NCBI GenBank assembly: GCA_025938935.1
Contig: JAPCWB010000001.1
Span: forward strand, 1,488,001 to 1,552,000
Direction: 5' to 3'
DNA: 64,000 bases
Source: Novosphingobium sp. MW5
Lineage (GTDB): Bacteria > Pseudomonadota > Alphaproteobacteria > Sphingomonadales > Sphingomonadaceae
In this document: piece after piece, positions 37,442 to 46,120 of the stretch
How the letters are laid out: each line of letters opens with the position of its first letter
Numbering within the stretch: the first letter of the stretch is position 1
Program-made: the position numbers and the translations under genes
The notes under the pieces: model-generated
The model's input: the letters and a program-made list of their open reading frames with translations, nothing else
The model's database searches: none
What the model was told of the DNA's origin: nothing

Positions 37442-38358
37442 TTGTCCTTGCTCCCAACCTGCGTCTTGGCGGCGGATGATGGCCCGCCGCTACATTCATT
37501 GCCATTCAATTTGAGTGCCCAGCCAACAGAATTCGCCATAAGCATCCGGTTTTCCGGTTCGGACCAGCTTTCCGCGCGGTGGCCGAAAGCCGAGTACAGC
37601 ACCCGGCCCTTGCCGATGCAGCGTGTCCAGACCATCGGATGGTCGCCCATGCGCAGGTCCTTCCCGAACATGCCCACCGGCTTGTAGGTCTTTTCGTCAA
37701 CCGTAATCAGCACGTTTGCACCGGTGGTGCGCGGTGACTTGTCGAACGAATACCATTCTTCCACCCGCTGCCAGGAAGCCGGAAGCCCCTGTGTTGCAGC
37801 GTGCGCCTTGTCCTCGACGTTGACGGTGGCGTTCTGGAACTGCGGGGCCATTGTGTGCTGGATGAACAGCGCGCCGATCACGTCGTTGATGTACCAGCCC
37901 CAGTCCTTGTGCGAATTGTCGCCCGCGGCGTGGATGCCGACATAGCCGCCGCCGTTTTCAATAAAGGCCTTGAACGCGGCCTGCTGGGCCGGCGAGAAAA
38001 CATCGCCGCTGACATTGTTGAACACCACCGCGTCAAACTTGGCGAGCACTTCGGGGCTGAAGGCGGCGCCGTTTTCGGTCTGGAAATAGCCCCAGCCCTT
38101 TTGCTTGGCGAGATCGGCAAAAAAGGCATTGCCGGGCGGAATCGATTCCTCATGGCGGAAGGCATTGGTCTTGGAGAAGACGAGGATCGCCGGGCGTGGC
38201 AGATCGGCCGGGATGACGGGCGGGGTCGTTTCATGGACATGCAACCCGCCAAGGAGCACGCGTTGGATCGTGTCCCAGTGACGGAACGCCTGGATGGCGA
38301 TGAAAGCCAGAAAAGCCAGCAGCAGCCATAGGACGATCTTCAGGATCTTGCGCAGCAT
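37438..38358 (-). CDS. Membrane-anchored ThuA-domain protein
   Basis: This 306-residue protein has an N-terminal membrane helix (ILKIVLWLLLAFLAFIAIQAF) and a periplasmic ThuA domain. Motifs are ILVFSKTNAFRHEESIPPG, FDAVVFNNVSGDVFSPAQQAA, GGGYVGIHAAGDN, and DHPMVWTRCIGKGRVLYSAFGH. It is clearly paralogous to the ThuA protein at 29508-30635 but membrane-tethered rather than fully exported. It is the first gene of a five-gene operon (ThuA, Gfo/Idh, epimerase, MFS, epimerase). AGGGAG precedes the ATG. Confidence 0.9.
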   Translation of the reverse strand: MLRKILKIVLWLLLAFLAFIAIQAFRHWDTIQRVLLGGLHVHETTPPVIPADLPRPAILVFSKTNAFRHEESIPPGNAFFADLAKQKGWGYFQTENGAAFSPEVLAKFDAVVFNNVSGDVFSPAQQAAFKAFIENGGGYVGIHAAGDNSHKDWGWYINDVIGALFIQHTMAPQFQNATVNVEDKAHAATQGLPASWQRVEEWYSFDKSPRTTGANVLITVDEKTYKPVGMFGKDLRMGDHPMVWTRCIGKGRVLYSAFGHRAESWSEPENRMLMANSVGWALKLNGNECSGGPSSAAKTQVGSKDK

Positions 38359-38384
38359 CGATTCTCCCTGTCGGCCATGTAAAC

Positions 38385-38398
38385 AGAATCTTGATTCT
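38385..38398. promoter_or_regulatory. Palindromic operator candidate before the ThuA operon
   Basis: AGAATC-TT-GATTCT is a perfect 6-bp inverted repeat with a 2-nt spacer, 27 bases upstream of the ThuA start codon. It sits in a 133-bp intergenic gap with the longest AT-rich stretch of the region. It may bind a LacI-type or similar sugar regulator; none is encoded nearby. Confidence 0.45.
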
Positions 38399-38452
38399 AT
38401 TTCTAGTCCGAATCTGCGGAAAATCGGCCTGACCAGCCAGTCATAGCCATGT

Positions 38453-38485
38453 CAGATTAGAATTCAAATATACGATTAGTCTATT
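38453..38485 (-). promoter_or_regulatory. Upstream element of the ThuA operon, shared with 33020
   Basis: The plus strand reads CAGATTAG, AATTCAAA, then CGATTAGTCTATT. It matches the element at 33020-33050 in CAGATTAG, TTCAAA, ATTA and CTATT. On the minus strand it contains TATATT and TCTAAT, possible promoter hexamers. It lies about 95 bases before the ThuA start and just past the hemN stop. Confidence 0.45.
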
Positions 38486-38491
38486 TATGCA

Positions 38492-39805
38492 TTAAACCGC
38501 CGAGCTGAATTTGTGCTGGCTTGCCGCACGGTAGCCGTCAAACCGGGCGGCGATGGTTCGGGCATAGGGCAGGCCTTGGTCGCGAATGGCCAGCCAATCG
38601 CCTTCGATCGACGCAAGTCCTCGCTCGATGAAGGGGTGCAGGCTCTCCGCCATGCTGCTCAGCCAGTCCTGCCCCACCCTGGCGCGACCCTGACACAGCA
38701 GCGCCTCGATCACTGCGCCGCGCCGCTGGTCGTCCTCGCTGCGCACCACGCCGAGCGAGCCGGTCAGGCGGTTTTGGCCAATCATCTGGCCATAGCGCCC
38801 GGCGTTCTTCTCATTCTGCACGATGACCTGCGGGAAGCAGGTGATGGCGGTCGAGCCAAGCCCGATCAGCTGCGTCGCCTGATCGTCGGTAAAGCCCTGG
38901 AAATTGCGCCGCAGGGTGCCGCTGCGGGCCGCCTGGGCCAACGGATCGCCGGGCATTGCAAAATGATCGAAGCCCACCGGGACGTAGCCCGCATGCGTGA
39001 AGTGGCGGTAGCCGAACTCCGCCATGGCAAAGCGCTCGGCTTGGTCGGGCAGGGCCGTCGCGTCGATCCGGCGCTGGCGGGCGATTATGTGGGGCACGTG
39101 GGCATAGCCGAACAGCGCCACACGATCCGCGCCGAATTCGATCGTGCGGTCCAGGCTGTCCTTGAGGTCGTCCCTCGTCTGGCCGGGCAGGCCGTACATC
39201 AGGTCGAAGTTGAGCGAGCGCACCCCGGCGCGGCGCAGCAGGTGGACGGCGCGTTCGATCTGTTCGCCGGGCTGCACGCGGCCGATTGCCTGCTGCAGCC
39301 TTGGGGAAAAGGTCTGTACGCCAAGGCTGGCGCGGGTCACGCCCACCACTGCCATCACCGTGCCCCAGGCCGAGGTCAGGTGGCGCGGGTCGATCTCCAC
39401 CGACCATTCCGGCTTGTCGAGCGGCATATGAAGCGTCAGCGCGTCGGCGAGGCGGACGAAATCGGTGGGCTGCAAGGCGTTGGGGCTGCCGCCGCCAAAG
39501 GCGATCCGCTTCACCCGTGCCTGTCGGCCCAGCTTCGCCCCGGTCAGCGCGATTTCGTGGTGCAGGGCATCGAGATAGGCCTCAAGCCGCCCGCGCTTGT
39601 TCGCCGCCGCCGTGTTGCAGCCGCAGTACCAGCAAATCTGCTCGCAGAAGGGGATGTGGACATAAAGCGAGACGTCTCCGGCCGCGCCGGCCAGCGCCGC
39701 TTCCTGCTCGGCCTCGCCCACGACGTCGCTGAACTCCACCGCCGTTGGGTAGGAGGTATAGCGCGGCACCGGGACGCTCAGCAGTTCGGGATAGTAAGGC
39801 CACAT
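38492..39805 (-). CDS. hemN: Oxygen-independent coproporphyrinogen III oxidase
   Basis: HemN is a radical-SAM enzyme that makes protoporphyrinogen IX under low oxygen. The 437-residue protein has the CxxxCxxC cluster in FCEQICWYCGC (Cys54, Cys58, Cys61, followed by Cys63), the GGGSPNAL motif, and the HemN-type N-terminal SYPTAVEF. The length matches true HemN rather than HemW. It follows the cbb3 assembly genes on the same strand (31-bp gap), which supports heme supply during microaerobic growth and probable FNR control. Confidence 0.95.
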   Translation of the reverse strand: MWPYYPELLSVPVPRYTSYPTAVEFSDVVGEAEQEAALAGAAGDVSLYVHIPFCEQICWYCGCNTAAANKRGRLEAYLDALHHEIALTGAKLGRQARVKRIAFGGGSPNALQPTDFVRLADALTLHMPLDKPEWSVEIDPRHLTSAWGTVMAVVGVTRASLGVQTFSPRLQQAIGRVQPGEQIERAVHLLRRAGVRSLNFDLMYGLPGQTRDDLKDSLDRTIEFGADRVALFGYAHVPHIIARQRRIDATALPDQAERFAMAEFGYRHFTHAGYVPVGFDHFAMPGDPLAQAARSGTLRRNFQGFTDDQATQLIGLGSTAITCFPQVIVQNEKNAGRYGQMIGQNRLTGSLGVVRSEDDQRRGAVIEALLCQGRARVGQDWLSSMAESLHPFIERGLASIEGDWLAIRDQGLPYARTIAARFDGYRAASQHKFSSAV

Positions 39806-39836
39806 GCGGCTTATCTGTCAGCCTTGGGCGTCAGGT

Positions 39837-40070
39837 TCATTGCGGCGCATCAAATTGGCGCTGCAGCTTCTTGCGACTGCCGCCGGAGTGGCAAGCCTTG
39901 GCGCAGCAGGGGGCCGGATCGGATTTGCCGGGCAGCGGCAATTCGATGGAGCGGACCACGCCGTCGCCCGAGCAGATGAGCATGGTCAGCCCACGCGCCG
40001 ATGCCGGGGCAGGGGCAAAGGCGGCGGGAATCAGCGCCGCAAGGCCGAACAGGGCGCGGATCACTTTCAC
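39837..40070 (-). CDS. Small secreted Cys-rich protein in the cbb3 locus
   Basis: A 77-residue protein with signal peptide KVIRALFGLAALIPAAFAPAPASA. The short mature part has one Cys in LTMLICSGDG and three more in PAPCCAKACHSGG. The Cys/His-rich end could bind copper or heme, which would suit cbb3 biogenesis, but no family was recognised. The start is GTG at 40070, overlapping the ccoS stop (GTGA), so it is translationally coupled to the oxidase assembly genes. Confidence 0.7.
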   Translation of the reverse strand: MKVIRALFGLAALIPAAFAPAPASARGLTMLICSGDGVVRSIELPLPGKSDPAPCCAKACHSGGSRKKLQRQFDAPQ

Positions 40071-40219
40071 TGAGCAGGCCCTTCGTCGTCAATCAGGATG
40101 CGGTTCGCCGCGCCTTCCATGTCATCATACTGACCACGCCGCAGCGACCAAAAGAAGGCCGCCAGGCCCATCGATCCCATGAACAAGGCCAGCGGCAGCA
40201 GGAGGGCTATCGTGTTCAT
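40067..40219 (-). CDS. ccoS: CcoS, cbb3-type oxidase assembly protein
   Basis: A 50-residue single-pass protein reads MNTIALLLPLALFMGSMGLA then AFFWSLRRGQYDDMEGAANR. This is the full CcoS signature, including WSLRxGQYDDMEG. CcoS is needed for cofactor insertion into CcoN in several bacteria. The ATG overlaps the ccoI stop (ATGA). Confidence 0.95.
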   Translation of the reverse strand: MNTIALLLPLALFMGSMGLAAFFWSLRRGQYDDMEGAANRILIDDEGPAQ

Positions 40220-42339
40220 CGGGCGGCCCTTACCAGACGGAGCGAATTGGCGACGACGATGACCGAGCTGGTCGACATGGCCACGGCCGCCATCAGCGGT
40301 GTGAGATAGCCCATCATCGCCATCGGCACGGCGAGCACATTGTAGCCGATGGCCAGCACGAAGTTCTGCTTCACCACGGCCATGGTCCGGCGCGAAGCGG
40401 CGACGGCGCGGGGCAGGGCGAGCAAAGATTCTCCCGGGAAGACCATGTCGCTCGCCTGCCGTCCGACATCGCTGGCCGAACCCGGCGCGATCGAGGCATG
40501 CGCGGCGGCGAGGGCAGGGCCATCGTTGAGGCCGTCTCCCGCCATCAGCACGTGCTCTCCGGCAGCTTGCAGGCGGGCAATGGCCTCCTGCTTGTCAGCC
40601 GGACTGGCGGCGCACTGGGCGGTGAGGCCAGTCTCGCGCGCAATCGCGGCGACGGCGGCGACATTGTCGCCCGACAGGATCGAGGTGTCGATGCCGAGCG
40701 CCTTCAGGCGCTCGATCGCCTCGCCGCAGTCCGCGCGGAGGGCATCGGCGAAAGTGATCAGCCGCACCGGCTCCCCGGCAATGTCGAGCGCGGTGGCCAT
40801 CGACTGGCTGGCATCGGGACGGCGAAGCGCGACCTTGCGGCCCATGTGCTGCGCGGCGATGCCATGACCGGCAGTCTCGATGACCTCCTCGAGCGGCAGC
40901 GCAGTCACGCCGCGCTGCGCCAGCGCCTCGGCGAGAGCGCGGCTGAGCGGGTGCGAACTGTTCGAGGCGAGCGACAAGGCAATGGCGGCGGCTTCAGGCG
41001 TCAGGGCATCGAGCGCGCGCGGATCGGGCACGGGACGGCCCAGGGTGAGCGTGCCGGTCTTGTCGATCAGCAGCCGCGTAACCTGCGCCATGCGTTCCAG
41101 CGCGGTGGCGTCCTTCACCATGACGCCCTGCTTCATCAGCGCGCCCGAGGCGACCACCTGCGCCACCGGCACCGCAAGCCCGATCGCGCAGGGGCAGGTG
41201 ATGATCAGCACCGAAATCGCAATAACCAGCGACTGGTGCCAGCCGGCCCCCATGGTCAGCCAGGCAATCCCGCTGACCAGCGCCAGCGTGTGGACGGCGG
41301 GGGCGTAGAGTTTCGACGCCCGGTCGGCGACGCGCACATAGGCTGAGCGTGACTGGCCAGAGGCCTCCATCAGGCGCGCGATTTCGGCCAGTGCCGTGCC
41401 CTTGCCCGCGCGGCTGACCTTCACGTCGACCGGAGCATCGAGATTGAGCGTGCCAGCGAGCACCTCATCGCCCTGCGCGGCGGGGATGGCGGCACTTTCG
41501 CCGGTCAGCAGGGAGCGGTCGAAGCGGCTCGATCCGGCGCTGATCGTGCCATCCGCCGCCAGTCGCTCGCCAGCGGCCACCCGCATGACCATGCCGGGAA
41601 CGAGATCGCGCGCGGCGAGCCATTCGATTGTGCCCGAGCGGCCGACAACCATTGCGCCCGGAGCGGCCTGCCGCATCAGGGCATCGACTCCCGCGCGGGC
41701 GCGGTCGCGCATCATCGCATCGAGCGTGCGTCCGGCAAGGAGGAAGAAGATGAGCATCAGCACGCCGTCGAACCACGCGGTGTGGCCGCCGCTGTAGGTC
41801 TCATAGAGGCTGAGCGAAGTGGCGAGGGTAATGCCGATGGTGATCGGCACGTCCATGTTGGTGCGCCAGTGCTTCACCGCGCCCCAGGCCGAACGGAAAA
41901 ACGGCATGCCCGAATAGATAATCGCCGGAACCGCGATCAGCGCCGAGAGCAGGTGGAACATCTCGCGCGTGGCGCCTTCGGCCCCGTACCAGACGCTGAC
42001 CGACATCTGCATCACGTTCATCGCGGCAAAGGCGGCAACGGCGAGCGGGGCGAAGAGCGCGCGGGCAGCGGAGGGTGGGGGCGCGGCGTCTTCCTCGCGC
42101 GGCTGGCTGGCAAATCCCGCACCCGAGAGAGCCGAGACAATGCGAGGCGTGTCGATCCGCGCCTCGTGGCTGACGCGGACCTGCCGCGCGGTCAGGTTGA
42201 CCCGGGCCGAGGCAACTCCGTCGAGCGCGTTCAGCGCGCCTTCAACCTTCGACATGCAGCCAGCGCAATGCATGCCGGGGACAACGAGCACCGTCTCCAG
42301 CAGGGCCTCAGCCGGTTCGGGGCGGGGCTGGGCGCTCAC
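40216..42339 (-). CDS. ccoI: CcoI/FixI copper-transporting P-type ATPase
   Basis: This 707-residue P1B-type ATPase supplies copper for cbb3 oxidase assembly. It has an N-terminal heavy-metal domain with GMHCAGC (Cys25, Cys28), a CPC transport motif in IITCPCAIGLA, the phosphorylation site DKTGTLT, the HP motif SSHPLSRAL, and MAGDGLNDGPAL. GTG at 42339 overlaps the ccoH stop and AGGA lies 6 nt upstream. The open frame seems to run further only because ccoH upstream is frameshifted into it. Confidence 0.95.
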   Translation of the reverse strand: MSAQPRPEPAEALLETVLVVPGMHCAGCMSKVEGALNALDGVASARVNLTARQVRVSHEARIDTPRIVSALSGAGFASQPREEDAAPPPSAARALFAPLAVAAFAAMNVMQMSVSVWYGAEGATREMFHLLSALIAVPAIIYSGMPFFRSAWGAVKHWRTNMDVPITIGITLATSLSLYETYSGGHTAWFDGVLMLIFFLLAGRTLDAMMRDRARAGVDALMRQAAPGAMVVGRSGTIEWLAARDLVPGMVMRVAAGERLAADGTISAGSSRFDRSLLTGESAAIPAAQGDEVLAGTLNLDAPVDVKVSRAGKGTALAEIARLMEASGQSRSAYVRVADRASKLYAPAVHTLALVSGIAWLTMGAGWHQSLVIAISVLIITCPCAIGLAVPVAQVVASGALMKQGVMVKDATALERMAQVTRLLIDKTGTLTLGRPVPDPRALDALTPEAAAIALSLASNSSHPLSRALAEALAQRGVTALPLEEVIETAGHGIAAQHMGRKVALRRPDASQSMATALDIAGEPVRLITFADALRADCGEAIERLKALGIDTSILSGDNVAAVAAIARETGLTAQCAASPADKQEAIARLQAAGEHVLMAGDGLNDGPALAAAHASIAPGSASDVGRQASDMVFPGESLLALPRAVAASRRTMAVVKQNFVLAIGYNVLAVPMAMMGYLTPLMAAVAMSTSSVIVVANSLRLVRAAR

Positions 42340-42807
42340 TGCACGTCCTGTTCGGTGCGGAAGCGCTGGCCGTTCGCCGCAACCTCGATCTCGCAGGCGC
42401 CAGCGTCCGCCGGCGAGCTTTTCACGGCTGACGTAATTGCCGCCTGCCACGCGATCGAACGTGAAGGCCTGCGACCTGGCGAGGCCGAGCGGATGCCGCG
42501 CAACCGCCGTGATGATCGCGTCCGGCGCACCGGCGAAAGTGATGGCCACCCGGTCATCGGCCTGGCGGCTGGCCTGCGCGGTCCAGCCGAGCGCCTTTTC
42601 CTTTTCCGCCTCGTCGAGCCAGGTGTTGAACTTCTGGCTGGCAACGTAGGAGTTTTCTACCACCTGCCCGCCAAAGCTCTGCGAGGCGAGGCGGGCCATG
42701 GTGAAGTTCACCGCGATGACCACGCCGAAAAAGGCGAACAGTATCATCGCCATATGGCGGCCGGTGAAGGGCTTGGCTGCGGAAGGCTGGGGGACGGCCT
42801 TGCTCAT
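42336..42807 (-). pseudogene. ccoH: CcoH/FixH, cbb3 oxidase assembly protein, frameshifted near C-terminus
   Basis: The protein starts MSKAVPQPSAAKPFTGRHMA with one membrane helix (MILFAFFGVVIAVNFTMARLA), then SYVASQKFNTWLDEA and YVSREKLAGGRWRL. An extra base near 42394 then changes frame. The alternative frame gives the expected FixH ending EIEVAANGQRFRTEQDVQ and a stop that overlaps the ccoI GTG. As written, translation would run into ccoI in frame and make a false fusion. Corrected length is about 156 residues. It follows ccoG with overlapping stop and start. Confidence 0.88.
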
Positions 42808-42809
42808 GA

Positions 42810-44249
42810 TCATTCTCCGGGGGTGCTGAAGTGGGTGTCCGAACGGTCGCCGCCGCCGTCCTTGTCCTGAGCGGAAAGGACGAAGGCGAAGTCCTGCGCG
42901 GTCGTTCCGGCGGGGGCCATGACATAGGCCCGCACAGGCAGGGTGGTGTCTGCTGGCACGTCGATGTTCAGGTCGCGCGCCGCTTTTTCGCGCGGCATGG
43001 AATCGGTCCACATCACCGCGCCGGGCAGGCCCTCGATCGTCACTTTCATCGGACGCGGGCGGTTTTCCATGTTCTTGAGCTTGAGCGTCCAGGCATTGCG
43101 CACCTCGCCCGCGCTGAGCAGCATATAGGCGGGGTTGCGGTCCTTCTGCACGGCAAGGTCGATGTGCTTACGGGTACCGAGGGCAAAGAGCAGGCCAAGG
43201 CCGATCGCGCTCCAGATGGCGAGATAGACCAGGGTGCGCGGGTGCCAGATCAGCTTCCAGTGGGGAGTGGCGGGCGCGCCCTTCTTCTCGCGCTCGGCAT
43301 CCTCCAGCGTGGCATAGTCGATCAGGCCTCGCGGGCGGCCGATGTCCTTCATCACCCGGTCGCAGGCATCGATGCACAGCGCACAGGTGATGCAGCCGAT
43401 CTGCGGCCCTTCGCGGATGTCGATGCCGGTGGGGCAGACCGCAATGCACTGGCGGCAATCGATGCAGTCCCCGAAAGCGCCGGGGTTTTTCTCCGCCTTC
43501 TTGATCGACGCGCGCGGTTCGCCGCGCCAGTCCTTGTAAGTGACGATCAGGCTCTTCTCATCGAGCATGGCTGACTGGATACGCGGCCAGGGGCACATGT
43601 AGATGCACACCTGCTCGCGCATGAAGCCGCCGAACCAGAAGGTCGTCAGCGTAAGTACCGCGACGGTGGAATAGGCGACGGAAGCGGCCTCACCGCTCCA
43701 GAATTCGCTCCACAGTGTTGGGGCATCGGCGAAGTAGAGGATCCACGCGCCGCCGGTCGACATGGCGATGACGAGGTAGATCGCCCACTTGAAACCGCGC
43801 CGCGCAATCTTGGCTGGGCCCCACGGGGCGGCTTCAAGGCGGAGCTGGGCGTTGCGGTCACCGTCGATCAGGCGGTCAAGGTGCTGGTAGAGGTCTGTCC
43901 AGACCGTCTGCGGGCAGGCATAGCCGCACCATGCGCGCCCCACCGCGCTGGTCACGAGGAACAGGCCAACGCCGGCCATGATGAGGAGGCCAGCGACGAG
44001 ATAGAACTCCTGCGGCCAGATCTCGATCGAGAACATGTAGAACCGGCGGTGCGCCATATCGATCAGCACCGCCTGGTTCGGCGCATAGGGCCCGCGGTCC
44101 CAGCGCAGCCACGGGGTCACGTAATAGACCGCAAGGCAGCCCAGCATCACCAGCCATTTCAGGCGGCGGAACTTGCCGTCCACCTTGCTGGGGCAGACTG
44201 CCTTGCGTTTCTCATAAAGCCCAGCGGCGACCGGGACTGGGTTGGACAT
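42810..44249 (-). CDS. ccoG: CcoG/FixG, iron-sulfur protein for cbb3 biogenesis
   Basis: This 479-residue membrane protein, a cupric reductase in cbb3 assembly in studied species, has several N-terminal membrane helices. The WCGYACPQTVWTD motif is near residue 108, and a second cytoplasmic region holds QVCIYMCPWPRIQSAM. A two-cluster ferredoxin domain follows (CIDCRQCIAVCP and CITCALCIDACD, about residues 260-300). The C-terminal IgG-like domain is periplasmic. It lies 11 bp after the corrected ccoP stop. Confidence 0.95.
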   Translation of the reverse strand: MSNPVPVAAGLYEKRKAVCPSKVDGKFRRLKWLVMLGCLAVYYVTPWLRWDRGPYAPNQAVLIDMAHRRFYMFSIEIWPQEFYLVAGLLIMAGVGLFLVTSAVGRAWCGYACPQTVWTDLYQHLDRLIDGDRNAQLRLEAAPWGPAKIARRGFKWAIYLVIAMSTGGAWILYFADAPTLWSEFWSGEAASVAYSTVAVLTLTTFWFGGFMREQVCIYMCPWPRIQSAMLDEKSLIVTYKDWRGEPRASIKKAEKNPGAFGDCIDCRQCIAVCPTGIDIREGPQIGCITCALCIDACDRVMKDIGRPRGLIDYATLEDAEREKKGAPATPHWKLIWHPRTLVYLAIWSAIGLGLLFALGTRKHIDLAVQKDRNPAYMLLSAGEVRNAWTLKLKNMENRPRPMKVTIEGLPGAVMWTDSMPREKAARDLNIDVPADTTLPVRAYVMAPAGTTAQDFAFVLSAQDKDGGGDRSDTHFSTPGE

Positions 44250-44260
44250 GGTACGTGGCC

Positions 44261-45185
44261 TTATTTGCCCTGTGCTGCGGTTGCAGCGGGGGCGGCTGCG
44301 GGGGTTGCTGGTGGCGCGGTGAACTTCTCACCACCACCAAGCGAGTGGACATAGGCGGCCAGCATCTTGATCGTCACTGGGTCGAGACGCGCGTTCCAGT
44401 GCCGGCATCTGCCCGGCATGGGCCACGGTCACGCTGGCCGTCACTTCGGAGGGCTTGCTGCCATAGAGCCAGATCGCGTCGCTCAGGTTCGGCGCGCCGA
44501 ACTGGCGCAGGCCCTTGCCGTCCGGCCCGTGGCAGGTGGCGCAGTTGGCGGCGAAGAGCGCCGCGCCGCTGCCGGTGGGCTTGGCCTTGCCGCTGAACGA
44601 GAGCACGTGATTGGCGACATCATTGACCTGCATGGGCGTCAGGATGCCGTCCTTGCCGAAGCTGGGCATCAGGCTCATGCGGGTTTCCGCGTCGTCGGGC
44701 GAACGGATGCCGTGCTTGATCGTCGTCTCGATCGCCTTCAGGTCGCCGCCCCACAGCCAGTCATTGTCGGCGAGGTTCGGGTAACCCTTGCCCCCGCCGC
44801 CGCCCGCGCCGTGGCACTGCACGCAGTTGACGCGGAAAGCCGCCTTGCCGCCGGCCACGGCATTGGCCAGCAGCTCGGGATTGTCCTGAAGCTGCTCGAT
44901 GGGAACATTGGCCAGTTCGGCGCGGACCTTGGCGTGGATGGCATCGCCTGCGGTCTTTTCGGCCGCGAGCTGGCCGCGGCTGGTCCAGCCCCAGACGCCT
45001 TCGGTGCCCTTCGAGAGCATCGGCCAGGCGGGATAGACCACGACATAGCCGATGGCGAACAGGATGGTGGCGTAGAAGGTCAGCACCCACCAGCGCGGGA
45101 GGGGCGTGTTCAGTTCCTCGATGCCATCCCATTCGTGGCCCATGGTGGCCGTGCCGGTGGCTTCATCGATCTTTTGGTCAGCCAT
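44261..45185 (-). pseudogene. ccoP: CcoP, diheme cytochrome c subunit of cbb3 oxidase, frameshifted near the C-terminus
   Basis: CcoP passes electrons to CcoN. The N-terminal half has MGHEWDGIEELNTPLPRWW and a membrane helix, then two heme c sites, CVQCH and CATCH. An extra base at about 44399 breaks the frame after HAGQMPA. Removing it restores the family ending WNARLDPVTIKMLAAYVHSLGGGE, followed by a Pro/Ala tail and a stop at 44261 just before ccoG. Corrected length is 307 residues. As written the product loses the conserved last helix. Confidence 0.92.
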
Positions 45186-45351
45186 TGTCGTCTTCCTTGA
45201 AGATGCTCATCGCAGCGTCATGGTTGCGGCTTTTGGATCCGGGGCGGAACGGCCACAGGGCGCAGGTGCCGAAGCAAACGACCATGGCGAGGAGGCCCCA
45301 GCTGTCAGCCAGCTGGCGAAGGGTTTCGTATGTCGAGTGCGGAGAGATCAC
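45178..45351 (-). CDS. ccoQ: CcoQ/FixQ, small subunit of cbb3 oxidase
   Basis: A 57-residue single-pass protein ([20 protein letters not shown], then a helix with [18 protein letters not shown]) has the CcoQ pattern of one helix followed by [11 protein letters not shown] at 45351 overlaps the ccoO stop (GTGA), and its stop overlaps the ccoP start, which supports it as a real gene. Confidence 0.93.
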   Translation of the reverse strand: MISPHSTYETLRQLADSWGLLAMVVCFGTCALWPFRPGSKSRNHDAAMSIFKEDDNG

Positions 45352-46106
45352 CGGCCCTTCTCCTTGGCGAGGTCTTCCTGCGCGGCCGCCGCATTGACGT
45401 CGACCATGGTGCCGAGGACCTGGAGATAGGCGACCAGCGCATCCATTTCGGTGAGCCGGGTCGGATCACCGTCAAAGTCACGCACCTGCGCCTTGGGATA
45501 GCGCTTGGCGACGTCGCCGGCGTTCATCGGATCGGCCTGTCCGGCGAGATCCTCATTGGCCTTGGCGATCTGGTCCTTGGTATAGGGCACGCCGACCACG
45601 CTGAGCGCGGAGAGATCGGCGCTGGCGTCACCCACCTTGAGATCGCGGTTCTTGAGGAACGCGTAAGGCGGCATGATCGATTCCGGCACCACCGAACGCG
45701 GGTCGGTCAGGTGCTGGACGTGCCATTCGTCCGAATAGCGCTTGCCGACGCGGGCGAGGTCGGGCCCCGTGCGCTTCGAACCCCACTGGAACGGATGGTC
45801 GTACATCGATTCCGCGGCCAGGCTGTAATGGCCATAGCGTTCGACCTCGTCCCGGAAAGGGCGGATCATCTGGCTGTGGCAGACATAGCAGCCTTCGCGC
45901 ACATAGATGTCGCGGCCCGCCTGCTCGAGCGGGGTGTAGGGGCGGACCCCCTCCACCTTCTCGATCGTGTTGTCGATCCAGAACAGCGGGGCGATTTCCA
46001 CGATGCCGCCGATGGTGACGACGAGGAAACTGAACACCGCCATCAGGGTAATATTACGCTCCAGCTTTGCGTGGCCGGAGAAGATGTCCTTGGTTTTTGC
46101 AGACAT
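45348..46106 (-). CDS. ccoO: CcoO, monoheme cytochrome c subunit of cbb3 oxidase
   Basis: A 252-residue membrane-anchored cytochrome has an N-terminal helix ([20 protein letters not shown]), the heme site [22 protein letters not shown] split around Cys73, Cys76 and His77, and the axial Met region [12 protein letters not shown]. Length and motifs are standard. It follows ccoN by 14 bp. Confidence 0.97.
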   Translation of the reverse strand: MSAKTKDIFSGHAKLERNITLMAVFSFLVVTIGGIVEIAPLFWIDNTIEKVEGVRPYTPLEQAGRDIYVREGCYVCHSQMIRPFRDEVERYGHYSLAAESMYDHPFQWGSKRTGPDLARVGKRYSDEWHVQHLTDPRSVVPESIMPPYAFLKNRDLKVGDASADLSALSVVGVPYTKDQIAKANEDLAGQADPMNAGDVAKRYPKAQVRDFDGDPTRLTEMDALVAYLQVLGTMVDVNAAAAQEDLAKEKGR

Positions 46107-46120
46107 GGTTCGGGTTCCTC

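Noticed and set aside
42336..43011. An apparent fusion of CcoH to CcoI in one long reading frame
   Set aside because: The fusion arises from an extra base in ccoH; the native ccoH ending and a GTG start for ccoI with overlapping stop are both present.
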